The notes below the pieces were generated by a model. The model saw nothing but the letters and a program-made list of their open reading frames with translations. It was not told where the DNA came from and searched no databases. A stretch of 6,476 nt of DNA, from assembly GCA_002418705.1 (NCBI GenBank), contig DIEQ01000073.1, positions 1-6,476 of the forward strand, in the 5' to 3' direction. The translations under genes were made by a program, and so were the position numbers. Positions 1 through 5,584 of this stretch are shown here, one piece after another (position 1 is the stretch's first letter; every line of letters begins with the position of its first letter). Source of the DNA: Mageeibacillus sp. UBA5770. Its GTDB lineage: Bacteria; Bacillota_A; Clostridia; Saccharofermentanales; Saccharofermentanaceae.

Positions 1-1319
1 GCATCGTGACGCCAGACTGGCTTGCCTATGGACCGGTCGCCATCATCCTCGTTCTTTCCCTGCACTATTACGCTTACTCGTATTTGCTCGTTTCAGCAGC
101 ACTTCGTTCGATCAACAGTGAACTCGAAGAAATGGGCGAAATATGCGGCGCCGGCAAAGCCCGGATCCTGGCCAGAATCACCTTCCCTCTGGTGCTGCCG
201 GCTATTCTGTCCTCATTTATCCTGACTTTCTCCAAATCGATCGGCACCTTCGGCGTGCCGGCCTTCCTGGGTATGAAGGTTAATTATTATACAATCTCGA
301 CCATGCTGTATTCCAGTATTAAACAGCGAAATACGACCATCGGTTTTGCGACCAGCCTTGTCCTGATCTCGATTGCCGCTATAACCGTATATTTTAACCA
401 GAGAGCGATCGGATCCCGCAAATCCTATGCAACAATCGGCGGTAAAGGCGGCCGCAAGACACCCATCGCGCTTGGCGGTGTTAAGTATCCGATTTTCGCC
501 GGCCTGATCCTTTTCATTGGTTTTGCCGTTATCATGCCGCTGCTCATCCTTTTGCTGCAGACCTTTATGCTGCGCAATGGTGATTACAGTCTCAGCAACC
601 TGACAGCTCACTTCTGGATCGGCAGCCCCAATCCGGATATCTTTGAAAACGAACCGGGCGTCTTTAAGAACCCCCTGTTCTGGCAGAATATGCTGAACAC
701 TCTGAAACTTGTCTTTGCCACGGCTGTCTTTGCCACGATTTTGGGACAGATTATGGGTTATATTTCTTCGCGCGGACGTACCAGGCTTTCGGGCCGGATC
801 ATCGAACAGCTGACCTTCGTACCCTACCTTATCCCGTCGATCGCATTCGGTGCCATCTACCTGTCTATGTTCTCGCAGCCCAGATTGTTCGTCCCGGCAC
901 TGTATGGCACATTCGCCCTGCTGGTTCTGGTAAGCGTTGTCAAGCATCTGCCCTTCTCCAGCCGGGCCGGCACCAGCAACATGCTGCAGATCGGCGTCGA
1001 ACTTGAAGAGGCTGCCAGTATCGAAGGCGCTTCATTTGCCAGACGATTTATGCGCATTATCTTTCCTTTGTCCAAAGCAGGCTTCATGTCAGGATTCATG
1101 CTGATTTTCATCAGTATTATGAAAGAGCTGGATCTGATCATCCTGCTTATCACGCCAAAACTCGCAACGCTGCCATATATGGCTTACTCATATGCCAACG
1201 GTAATTTCCAGCAATTCTCGAATGTCGTGGCGGTTATCATGTTTGCCATCGTCATGATTGTCTACCTTATCGCTAATAAAATCAGTAATACCGATCTTTC
1301 ATCCGGAATGGGAGGCTAA
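1..1319 (+). CDS. Iron-type ABC importer permease, two-domain, 5' partial
   Basis: This is a membrane permease of the binding-protein-dependent ABC importer class (FbpB/AfuB-like). The reading frame is open to the window edge, so the first codons lie outside; the GTG at position 6 is not a credible start because it falls inside a membrane-domain sequence. Numbering from that GTG, two EAA loops, which dock the ATPase, are visible at about residues 39-66 (ELEEMGEICGAG, then FPLVLP) and 332-358 (ELEEAASIEGAS, then IIFPL). Two EAA loops show that this is a fused, two-half permease. Roughly nine hydrophobic segments remain, near residues 8-30, 63-85, 113-131, 161-186, 227-254, 267-289, 295-313, 359-377 and 405-424. 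Family members usually exceed 500 residues, so the missing part is probably the first few helices. The gene ends 4 bases before the ATPase start, and the ATPase ribosome binding site lies in its last codons, which suggests translational coupling. The family call is secure; the substrate is not. Confidence 0.9.
   Translation, partial: IVTPDWLAYGPVAIILVLSLHYYAYSYLLVSAALRSINSELEEMGEICGAGKARILARITFPLVLPAILSSFILTFSKSIGTFGVPAFLGMKVNYYTISTMLYSSIKQRNTTIGFATSLVLISIAAITVYFNQRAIGSRKSYATIGGKGGRKTPIALGGVKYPIFAGLILFIGFAVIMPLLILLLQTFMLRNGDYSLSNLTAHFWIGSPNPDIFENEPGVFKNPLFWQNMLNTLKLVFATAVFATILGQIMGYISSRGRTRLSGRIIEQLTFVPYLIPSIAFGAIYLSMFSQPRLFVPALYGTFALLVLVSVVKHLPFSSRAGTSNMLQIGVELEEAASIEGASFARRFMRIIFPLSKAGFMSGFMLIFISIMKELDLIILLITPKLATLPYMAYSYANGNFQQFSNVVAVIMFAIVMIVYLIANKISNTDLSSGMGG
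1311..1315 (+). promoter_or_regulatory. Ribosome binding site of the ATPase gene
   Basis: GGAGG sits 8 bases before the ATG at 1324, inside the last codons of the permease gene. It fixes the ATPase start at 1324 rather than the earlier in-frame ATG at 1258, which would lie deep in the permease gene. Confidence 0.85.
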
Positions 1320-1323
1320 TAGA

Positions 1324-2448
1324 ATGAGCAAAATTGTACTGAAAAACATAGACAAATTTTACGGCAAGAACCATGTTTTAAAAAACCTGGACCTGACAAT
1401 TGAAGATGGTGAATTCATGACGCTGCTCGGCCCGTCCGGATGCGGTAAAACAACAACACTGCGTGTTGTCGCCGGTCTGGAAAAACCTCAGAACGGATTC
1501 ATCTACATGGATGAAAAAGAAATTGTCAATGCTAAGGAAATGCATTTTGAACCGCCTATCAAGCGTTCCCTGAACCTCGTTTTCCAGAGCTACGCCTTGT
1601 GGCCTCACATGACCGTCTATGAAAACGTAGCATTCGGTCTGACCATCAAGAAACTGCCTAAAAGCGAAATCAAAAAAAAGGTTGGCATTGCTTTGGACCG
1701 TATGCAAATCGGTGAATACAGCGGCCGTTATCCTTCAGAATTATCCGGCGGCCAGCAGCAGCGAGTCGCAATCGCCCGAGCGATCGTTTCTGAGCCTAAA
1801 TTGCTGCTGCTCGACGAGCCGCTCTCAAATCTAGATGCCAAGCTGCGTGTCGATATGCGCTCGGAGTTGAAACGACTCCACCAGGAACTTGGCACAACCG
1901 TCATTTATGTCACTCATGATCAGGTCGAGGCCCTTACCATGTCGACACGGATTGCCATTTTCTTTGAAGGCATCCTCGCTCAGGTAGATACCCCGCAAAA
2001 TATTTACAACAATCCTGCCGACCTTCGGGTAGCAGATTTTATAGGCAATCCACGTATCAATCTCGTTAACTGTAAAGCAAGGAAGGAGGGTGATCAACTA
2101 AAAATAGAATCCGATATCGGAACCATGTTCTTCAAGCACGACGACCTCGTCACAGGAGATATCAAGCCAGTTGAATTTGACTGTGTCCTCGGCATCCGGC
2201 CTGAACAAATTACTATAAGTGCGCAAAAAACAGACGACAGACAGATAAAAGCCACCGTCTATGCCAGTATGCCGGCTGGTTCGGAAAGCCTGATCCAGAT
2301 CAGGATCGGCGAATCAAATCTCCTGGCCAAAGAAATCGGCGTTGCCAATTATACCAGTGACCAGATTGTGTATATCTCAATCGACCCGGATAAGACAAAT
2401 GTATTCGATGCAGAAAGCAAAAAGCTTATTAAATATTCAGCAAACTAA
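1324..2448 (+). CDS. ABC transporter ATP-binding protein (iron/polyamine type)
   Basis: This 374-residue ATPase powers the importer from the cytoplasmic face of the membrane. All nucleotide-binding motifs are intact: Walker A GPSGCGKTT at residues 36-44, Q-loop Gln88 in VFQSYALWPH, signature LSGGQ at 140-144, Walker B LLLLDEP at 160-166 with catalytic Glu165, D-loop SNLD at 168-171, and switch His198 in VTHDQVEA. Residues from about 240 to the end form the C-terminal extension typical of the FbpC/PotA/MalK group, probably with a TOBE-like domain (GIRPEQITIS around 293-302). Full length matches the family. The start at 1324 is chosen because GGAGG lies 8 bases upstream and the family motif MSKIVLKNIDKFYG begins there. 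It lies between the permease and the binding-protein gene, so all three are probably one transcript. ATPase identity is near certain; assignment to iron rather than another ligand of this group rests on the partner genes. Confidence 0.95.
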   Translation: MSKIVLKNIDKFYGKNHVLKNLDLTIEDGEFMTLLGPSGCGKTTTLRVVAGLEKPQNGFIYMDEKEIVNAKEMHFEPPIKRSLNLVFQSYALWPHMTVYENVAFGLTIKKLPKSEIKKKVGIALDRMQIGEYSGRYPSELSGGQQQRVAIARAIVSEPKLLLLDEPLSNLDAKLRVDMRSELKRLHQELGTTVIYVTHDQVEALTMSTRIAIFFEGILAQVDTPQNIYNNPADLRVADFIGNPRINLVNCKARKEGDQLKIESDIGTMFFKHDDLVTGDIKPVEFDCVLGIRPEQITISAQKTDDRQIKATVYASMPAGSESLIQIRIGESNLLAKEIGVANYTSDQIVYISIDPDKTNVFDAESKKLIKYSAN

Positions 2449-2452
2449 AAAC

Positions 2453-2458
2453 GGAGGG
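2453..2458 (+). promoter_or_regulatory. Ribosome binding site of the solute-binding protein gene
   Basis: GGAGGG lies 7 bases before the ATG at 2466. It is a strong site in the 17-base gap after the ATPase gene, consistent with high expression of the binding protein from the operon transcript. Confidence 0.85.
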
Positions 2459-2465
2459 TGAAAAA

Positions 2466-3713
2466 ATGATCAAACGACTGTCAACATTCTTAGTATGTGC
2501 CATCATGGTCATCAGCCTTGTTGCCTGCAGCATTAGTGCAGATACCAACGAAACAACCGGGTCTCAGGTTACCTCGGCTGCATCTGCAGCTGAAACGACA
2601 GCCATCCCTGCAGAATCAACAGCAGCAGGACATGAACTTAACGCCTGGGCGAAGGAAGCCGGTCTGGATAAAGACGAAAGTACTGACGAGCTTTACGAAT
2701 TGGCTAAAAAAGAAGGCAAGGTTGTCATCTACTCCATTTCCAGCCGTATTAAAAAGGTTAAGGAAAGCTTTGAAGCTGCCTATCCCGGCGTAATACTTGA
2801 AGCTTACGATATTTCAACAAACGAGCTGCTGGAAAAAGTCACCCGCGAATACGACTCGGGTATCCGCAATGCTGATGTTGTCCATATCAAAGACCAGGAT
2901 GGTTCTTTGTATAATGAATACGTACTTCAGGATATCTTCCACAATTACTATCCGCAGGACATTGTCAGTCACATCGATTCGAAGTATCTTGATACTTCTA
3001 TGCCGCTGTATATCGAATTAAATCAGTGGTTCTACAATGATGAAGTATACAAAGACGGTCCTCCGATCTCCAGCTGGTGGGATCTGACCAAACCCGAATG
3101 GAAAGGCAAAATTCTGATGGCCAATCCGATCGACAACCTTTCCTATATGAGCGTTATGACTGGACTGGTTCTGCAGGCAGATGCTCTGGCAGAAGATTAC
3201 AAGAGAGTATTTGGCGAAGAAATCGTCCTCAATGGGACGGAGAATGCGGGATATGAACTGATTAAGCGCCTTGTCGCCAATGATATCGTCTATATCAGCT
3301 CAAGCAGTGAAATGATTGAAGCTGTTGGTACCCCCGGCCAGACGAATCCCCCAATCGCCTTTGCGGCATCTTCGAAATTGCGTGAGCGCGAAGAAAAAGG
3401 CTTTGCCATCCAGCCCTGTACAAATATCACACCGAATACAGGTATCCCGGCAATCAATACTTTGTATGTTGTTAATGAATGCGAGCATCCTAATGCCGCA
3501 AAGCTTCTGATTCGCTTTATGCTTGGCGAAACCGACGGTACCGGCGAAGGCTTTGCACCCTTCAATACATTGGGTGGATGGCCGGTCCGCGACGATATCA
3601 CGCTGCCTGAAGGAGCTATACCTTATGATCAGAACAGTGTACAGGAATTCGACCCGAACGCCATCTATAACAAGATCAAAGAAGTCAGCGATTTCTGGAT
3701 TTCGATTCAGTAA
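2466..3713 (+). CDS. ABC transporter substrate-binding lipoprotein
   Basis: This 415-residue extracellular binding protein should capture the ligand and deliver it to the permease. A lipoprotein signal is visible: basic start MIKR, a hydrophobic core to residue 17, and lipobox LVAC with the lipidated Cys at 21. Residues 22-57 form a Ser/Thr/Ala/Glu-rich linker that tethers the domain to the membrane, a pattern common in Gram-positive lipoproteins. The binding domain begins near residue 74 (ELYELAKKEGKVVIYS), a hallmark of the family 1 / ferric-type binding proteins. Further family signatures are FEAAYPGV (102-109), SSWWDLTKPEWKGKILMANP (202-221) and GIPAINTLYVVNECEHPNAA (326-345). The paired Tyr of classical ferric-binding proteins is not evident in the region after residue 270 (NDIVYISSSSEM), so the ligand is uncertain and could be another anion or metal complex. 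The gene follows the ATPase by 17 bases, whereas many related operons place the binding protein first. Confidence 0.92.
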   Translation: MIKRLSTFLVCAIMVISLVACSISADTNETTGSQVTSAASAAETTAIPAESTAAGHELNAWAKEAGLDKDESTDELYELAKKEGKVVIYSISSRIKKVKESFEAAYPGVILEAYDISTNELLEKVTREYDSGIRNADVVHIKDQDGSLYNEYVLQDIFHNYYPQDIVSHIDSKYLDTSMPLYIELNQWFYNDEVYKDGPPISSWWDLTKPEWKGKILMANPIDNLSYMSVMTGLVLQADALAEDYKRVFGEEIVLNGTENAGYELIKRLVANDIVYISSSSEMIEAVGTPGQTNPPIAFAASSKLREREEKGFAIQPCTNITPNTGIPAINTLYVVNECEHPNAAKLLIRFMLGETDGTGEGFAPFNTLGGWPVRDDITLPEGAIPYDQNSVQEFDPNAIYNKIKEVSDFWISIQ

Positions 3714-3775
3714 TACAGGAGTCAGGCATCCGCGTGAAATGACCAGTCAAATCGCATGTACACATTTCGTAATCC

Positions 3776-3780
3776 GGAGG
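3776..3780 (+). promoter_or_regulatory. Ribosome binding site deciding the start at 3786
   Basis: GGAGG lies 5 bases before the ATG at 3786. The alternative in-frame ATG at 3756 has no comparable site and would add ten polar residues before the first membrane helix, so 3786 is preferred. Confidence 0.75.
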
Positions 3781-3785
3781 ACACA

Positions 3786-4226
3786 ATGAGTTTTCTTACC
3801 AGCCAGGGGAAATTAAAAAGCACACTTTTAATCACTAGCCTTTTTACCAGTTTTCTTTTGATCGCCGTTTTTGCTGCGATCTACCGGCTGCTGCTGGAAC
3901 CGGTTACCGGCTGGTTTGAGCGGATCATCCTGATGCCGGTCTGGGGGCCGCCCATCCTGCTGTCGATCATCTCAACCCTGATTTGCCAGCTATTCATTCT
4001 TACCCCGATCAGCAAGTTACTGGTTCCAATTGCTTTTGCATTCCTGGCTATCTTTGCCGTCATGCTGCTGGCTGCCATCCTGACCCAAATTGAATCCGGC
4101 GGCCGCGATCTGGCGCTCCATCTCTGGGCGATTTATACCATACCCCCGGTGCTGATCGGCAACGGGATTAGTTGGACCTTCTGGGCAGTCAGCCGACACA
4201 AACAACGCGCGGCCCGGCAAGGGTAA
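3786..4226 (+). CDS. Small four-helix membrane protein of unknown family
   Basis: I do not recognise this 146-residue protein. After a short polar start (MSFLTSQGKLKS) it shows four hydrophobic segments at about residues 12-34, 51-69, 75-95 and 109-130. Loops contain LEPVTGWFERI between helices 1 and 2 and QIESGGRDL between helices 3 and 4; the tail RHKQRAARQG is strongly basic, which predicts a cytoplasmic C-terminus and, with four helices, a cytoplasmic N-terminus. No catalytic or metal-binding motif is visible. It follows the binding-protein gene by 72 bases with no terminator between them, in base composition like the operon, and is followed by an inverted repeat. It is therefore probably the last gene of the transporter operon and might be an accessory subunit, but that role is inferred from position only. 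Confidence 0.75.
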   Translation: MSFLTSQGKLKSTLLITSLFTSFLLIAVFAAIYRLLLEPVTGWFERIILMPVWGPPILLSIISTLICQLFILTPISKLLVPIAFAFLAIFAVMLLAAILTQIESGGRDLALHLWAIYTIPPVLIGNGISWTFWAVSRHKQRAARQG

Positions 4227-4272
4227 CAGCCCCCCGAAATTACCCATTCCTGCTTGTCATATTCATTCGGGC

Positions 4273-4303
4273 AGTCGCCCGGTCATTCGCTGACCGGGCG
4301 ACT
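4273..4303 (+). terminator. 13-bp perfect inverted repeat, possible terminator of the ABC operon
   Basis: AGTCGCCCGGTCA (4273-4285) and TGACCGGGCGACT (4291-4303) form a perfect 13-bp GC-rich stem with the loop TTCGC. It lies 46 bases after the stop of the four-helix protein gene. The following bases (TCTCCCGTTC) are only weakly T-rich, so it is not a textbook intrinsic terminator. It may protect the 3' end of the mRNA, end transcription with help from Rho, or act as an operator for the promoter just downstream. Confidence 0.55.
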
Positions 4304-4330
4304 TCTCCCGTTCTGCTTACATGCTATAAT
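4302..4330 (+). promoter_or_regulatory. Extended -10 promoter for the CxxC membrane protein gene
   Basis: TATAAT at 4325-4330 is a perfect -10 hexamer preceded by TGC, giving the extended -10 form TGnTATAAT. No good -35 is seen; the best-spaced hexamer (4302-4307, CTTCTC) is poor, which the extended -10 can compensate. Transcription would start near 4337, leaving about 54 bases of leader before the ATG at 4391. Confidence 0.65.
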
Positions 4331-4377
4331 ATAGATATTGAATAACCCAAAAGTCTATTGATTGTTTTTAGATGAAT

Positions 4378-4383
4378 GGGAGG
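4378..4383 (+). promoter_or_regulatory. Ribosome binding site deciding the start at 4391
   Basis: GGGAGG lies 7 bases before the ATG at 4391. An in-frame ATG at 4376 overlaps the start of this site and cannot be served by it, so 4391 is the better start. Confidence 0.8.
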
Positions 4384-4390
4384 TCACAAA

Positions 4391-4951
4391 ATGAATGAAA
4401 ATATCACTACATATTCTAAAGTTTTAACGTATCCTATAACCGTTTCTTTTACTTGTGAGCATTGCGGTGAGCAAAATGTTTTCGTCCAGGAGATTGTCGG
4501 AGCAGGCCAGAAATCGAAGTATAACGTGAAACGTGGAAGCACGGCAGTAGATAACTTATCCCCAAAAGAATTAATTAAAATGCAAATCAAAGCGCAAAGC
4601 GATCTTGATCGAGGAATTGAAAATACCCGTCGCAAAGTAGCTAAAGATAAATTTTCCTGGATATATGCGAATAAATGTTCAAAATGTAAACGCTATCAAT
4701 CATGGCAGACAGGACAGATATGGAAAAATTTCTTTAAAACATTTTTTGGCGGCCCGTTTATGCTGCTGCTAATCGTCATGTTTCCCTTATCCTGGATATT
4801 CGGCAGGGATACGAGCAAGTATCCTGAATGGATTAGTATTGTGGTTAGCGGATTAATAATGATTATAATGATATCCGCGATTATAATTCTGATTAAATCA
4901 CTTATATCCAGAGATCGGAAGCAGCGCAATAAACCGAGTGTAATAATTTAG
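4391..4951 (+). CDS. Membrane protein with two CxxC pairs (zinc-ribbon-like)
   Basis: I do not recognise a named family for this 186-residue protein. The N-terminal part carries CEHCG with Cys22 and Cys25, and a second pair at Cys96 and Cys99 (CSKCKRYQSW). Together these resemble a split zinc ribbon that could bind one zinc ion; the 70 residues between them are charged and partly helical (SPKELIKMQIKAQSDLDR, about 57-74). Two hydrophobic segments follow at about residues 121-138 (GPFMLLLIVMFPLSWIF) and 147-169, then a basic tail RDRKQRNK. The zinc-ribbon region would therefore be cytoplasmic, as would the C-terminus. The gene has its own promoter and is visibly richer in A and T than the transporter genes upstream, so it may have been acquired separately. 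Function is unknown; a regulatory or sensing role is only a guess. Confidence 0.75.
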   Translation: MNENITTYSKVLTYPITVSFTCEHCGEQNVFVQEIVGAGQKSKYNVKRGSTAVDNLSPKELIKMQIKAQSDLDRGIENTRRKVAKDKFSWIYANKCSKCKRYQSWQTGQIWKNFFKTFFGGPFMLLLIVMFPLSWIFGRDTSKYPEWISIVVSGLIMIIMISAIIILIKSLISRDRKQRNKPSVII

Positions 4952-4993
4952 CAGAAAGAATCGTGAATTTTGCAAGTTGATGAAAAGAATTAT

Positions 4994-5011
4994 GCATATT
5001 TTAAATAATGC
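4994..5011. repeat. AT-rich imperfect palindrome upstream of the DUF2294 gene
   Basis: GCAT at 4994-4997 mirrors ATGC at 5008-5011 around an AT-rich core (ATTTTAAATA), with two mismatched pairs. It ends immediately before the candidate -35 hexamer at 5012, a position suited to a regulator binding site. The short arms make chance a real possibility. Confidence 0.3.
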
Positions 5012-5041
5012 TTGCGCGAATAGGGGATATTCTGGTAATAT
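5012..5041 (+). promoter_or_regulatory. Candidate extended -10 promoter for the DUF2294 gene
   Basis: TTGCGC (5012-5017) and TAATAT (5036-5041) are separated by 18 bases, and TG at 5033-5034 gives an extended -10. Transcription would begin near 5048, leaving a leader of about 20 bases that contains only the ribosome binding site. No terminator was seen after the preceding gene, so read-through transcription is also possible. Confidence 0.4.
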
Positions 5042-5054
5042 ATGAATAATTACT

Positions 5055-5060
5055 AGGAGG
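5055..5060 (+). promoter_or_regulatory. Strong ribosome binding site facing an ATA codon
   Basis: AGGAGG (continuing as TGG) is one of the best ribosome binding sites in the window, yet the codon at the right distance, 7 bases on, is ATA at 5068. No ATG, GTG or TTG lies in that frame between the upstream stop at 5047 and the ATG at 5131. This site is the main DNA evidence that translation begins at ATA. Confidence 0.75.
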
Positions 5061-5067
5061 TGGTTTC

Positions 5068-5433
5068 ATAACAAAGGGGCAGCTTGAAGCGAAGATCAGC
5101 GAAATTGTCAGCAAGTTTGAACTGGAGTATATGGGGCGGGGGCCCAAATCGATCCGGAGTTTTATCGTCGGTGACATGATAATCATCCGACTCGCCGGAT
5201 TTATGAGCCCTTCCGAAAAAGAGCTCACCGATTCGCCTCAGGGAGTTGAGCTTTACAAAAAGATGCGGACGGCCTTGTTTGAAGGTGGGAGAAGATATCT
5301 GGAAGCAATGATCACGGAAGTGGTGGATGCAGCCATAGTCAGCACTCATTCGGATATAAGTACCAAGACCGGAGAGAAGCTTATTGTAATTGTTGTCAGT
5401 AAAAACCTTGAGGAATTATTCACAGCGAAATAA
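5068..5433 (+). CDS. DUF2294 / MpsC-like protein, probable ATA start
   Basis: Read from ATA at 5068 the product has 121 residues and begins TKGQLEAKISEIVSKFELEY after the initiator. From memory of the family, DUF2294 proteins (Pfam also uses the name MpsC, after a staphylococcal membrane-potential system) start with this kind of MTKGQLEAKIS sequence, followed by a conserved GRGP (23-26), a SFIVGDMIIIRLAG strand region (31-44) and a C-terminal THSDISTKTGEK motif (93-104). All three are present, and the length fits the usual 115-125 residues. Starting at the first standard codon, ATG 5131, would lose 21 conserved residues and has only a weak GGAG 3 bases upstream. No signal peptide or membrane helix is visible, so the protein is probably cytoplasmic. 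No MpsA/MpsB-like partner lies in the window, so its job here is unknown. The gene is followed by a strong terminator and looks monocistronic. Family call firm; ATA use is likely but could reflect a mutation or base error. Confidence 0.82.
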   Translation: MTKGQLEAKISEIVSKFELEYMGRGPKSIRSFIVGDMIIIRLAGFMSPSEKELTDSPQGVELYKKMRTALFEGGRRYLEAMITEVVDAAIVSTHSDISTKTGEKLIVIVVSKNLEELFTAK

Positions 5434-5453
5434 TAACGGAAGACAGTCAAAGG

Positions 5454-5470
5454 AGAGACTATTAGTCTCT
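5454..5470 (+). repeat. Small perfect hairpin after the DUF2294 gene
   Basis: AGAGACT (5454-5460) and AGTCTCT (5464-5470) form a 7-bp perfect stem with the loop ATT. It lies 20 bases after the stop codon and 12 bases before the intrinsic terminator. It could stabilise the mRNA end or be a protein-binding palindrome; no T-tract follows it. Confidence 0.5.
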
Positions 5471-5482
5471 GCGTTGTAAGTA

Positions 5483-5522
5483 AGCCGATATGCACGATAA
5501 CGTGTGTATCGGCTATTTTTTT
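5483..5522 (+). terminator. Intrinsic terminator of the DUF2294 gene
   Basis: AGCCGATA (5483-5490) pairs with TATCGGCT (5507-5514), and the stem continues inward as TGCACG with CGTGTG (two G-T wobbles) around the loop ATAA, giving 14 pairs. An A and seven T residues (5516-5522) follow directly. This is a textbook Rho-independent terminator and separates the DUF2294 gene from the gene at 5585. Confidence 0.93.
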
Positions 5523-5572
5523 GCAAAGAAAATATTGAAAACACAGGATAACTCAGACAGCACAGAAAGCAC

Positions 5573-5578
5573 GGGAGG
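5573..5578 (+). promoter_or_regulatory. Ribosome binding site of the DUF4914-like gene
   Basis: GGGAGG lies 6 bases before the ATG at 5585. Since a terminator lies upstream, a promoter is expected in 5523-5572, but no convincing pair of hexamers was found there; TTGCAA at 5521 and the weak GATAAC at 5547 are the best and are poorly spaced. Confidence 0.8.
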
Positions 5579-5584
5579 AAAATC

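Noticed and set aside
213..947. Minus-strand open frame of 244 codons
   Set aside because: It lies wholly opposite the permease gene, its translation is rich in charged residues with no recognisable motif, and the plus-strand frame has clear EAA loops and helices.
1258..1323. Earlier in-frame ATG for the ATPase
   Set aside because: It lies deep in the permease gene, adds 22 residues unlike the family, and the GGAGG at 1311 serves the ATG at 1324.
3739..3789. 16-codon mini-gene (MTSQIACTHFVIRRTQ) whose TGA overlaps the ATG at 3786
   Set aside because: The only nearby ribosome binding site, AGGAG at 3717, is 17 bases away. The overlap would suit translational coupling, but the downstream gene has its own good site.
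4221..4245. GGGTAA / TTACCC inverted repeat across the stop of the four-helix protein gene
   Set aside because: The stem is only 6 bp with a 13-base loop and no T-tract, much weaker than the repeat at 4273-4303.
5042..5056. Four-codon frame MNNY ending in the DUF2294 ribosome binding site
   Set aside because: It has no ribosome binding site and begins at the -10 element of the candidate promoter, so it is probably chance.
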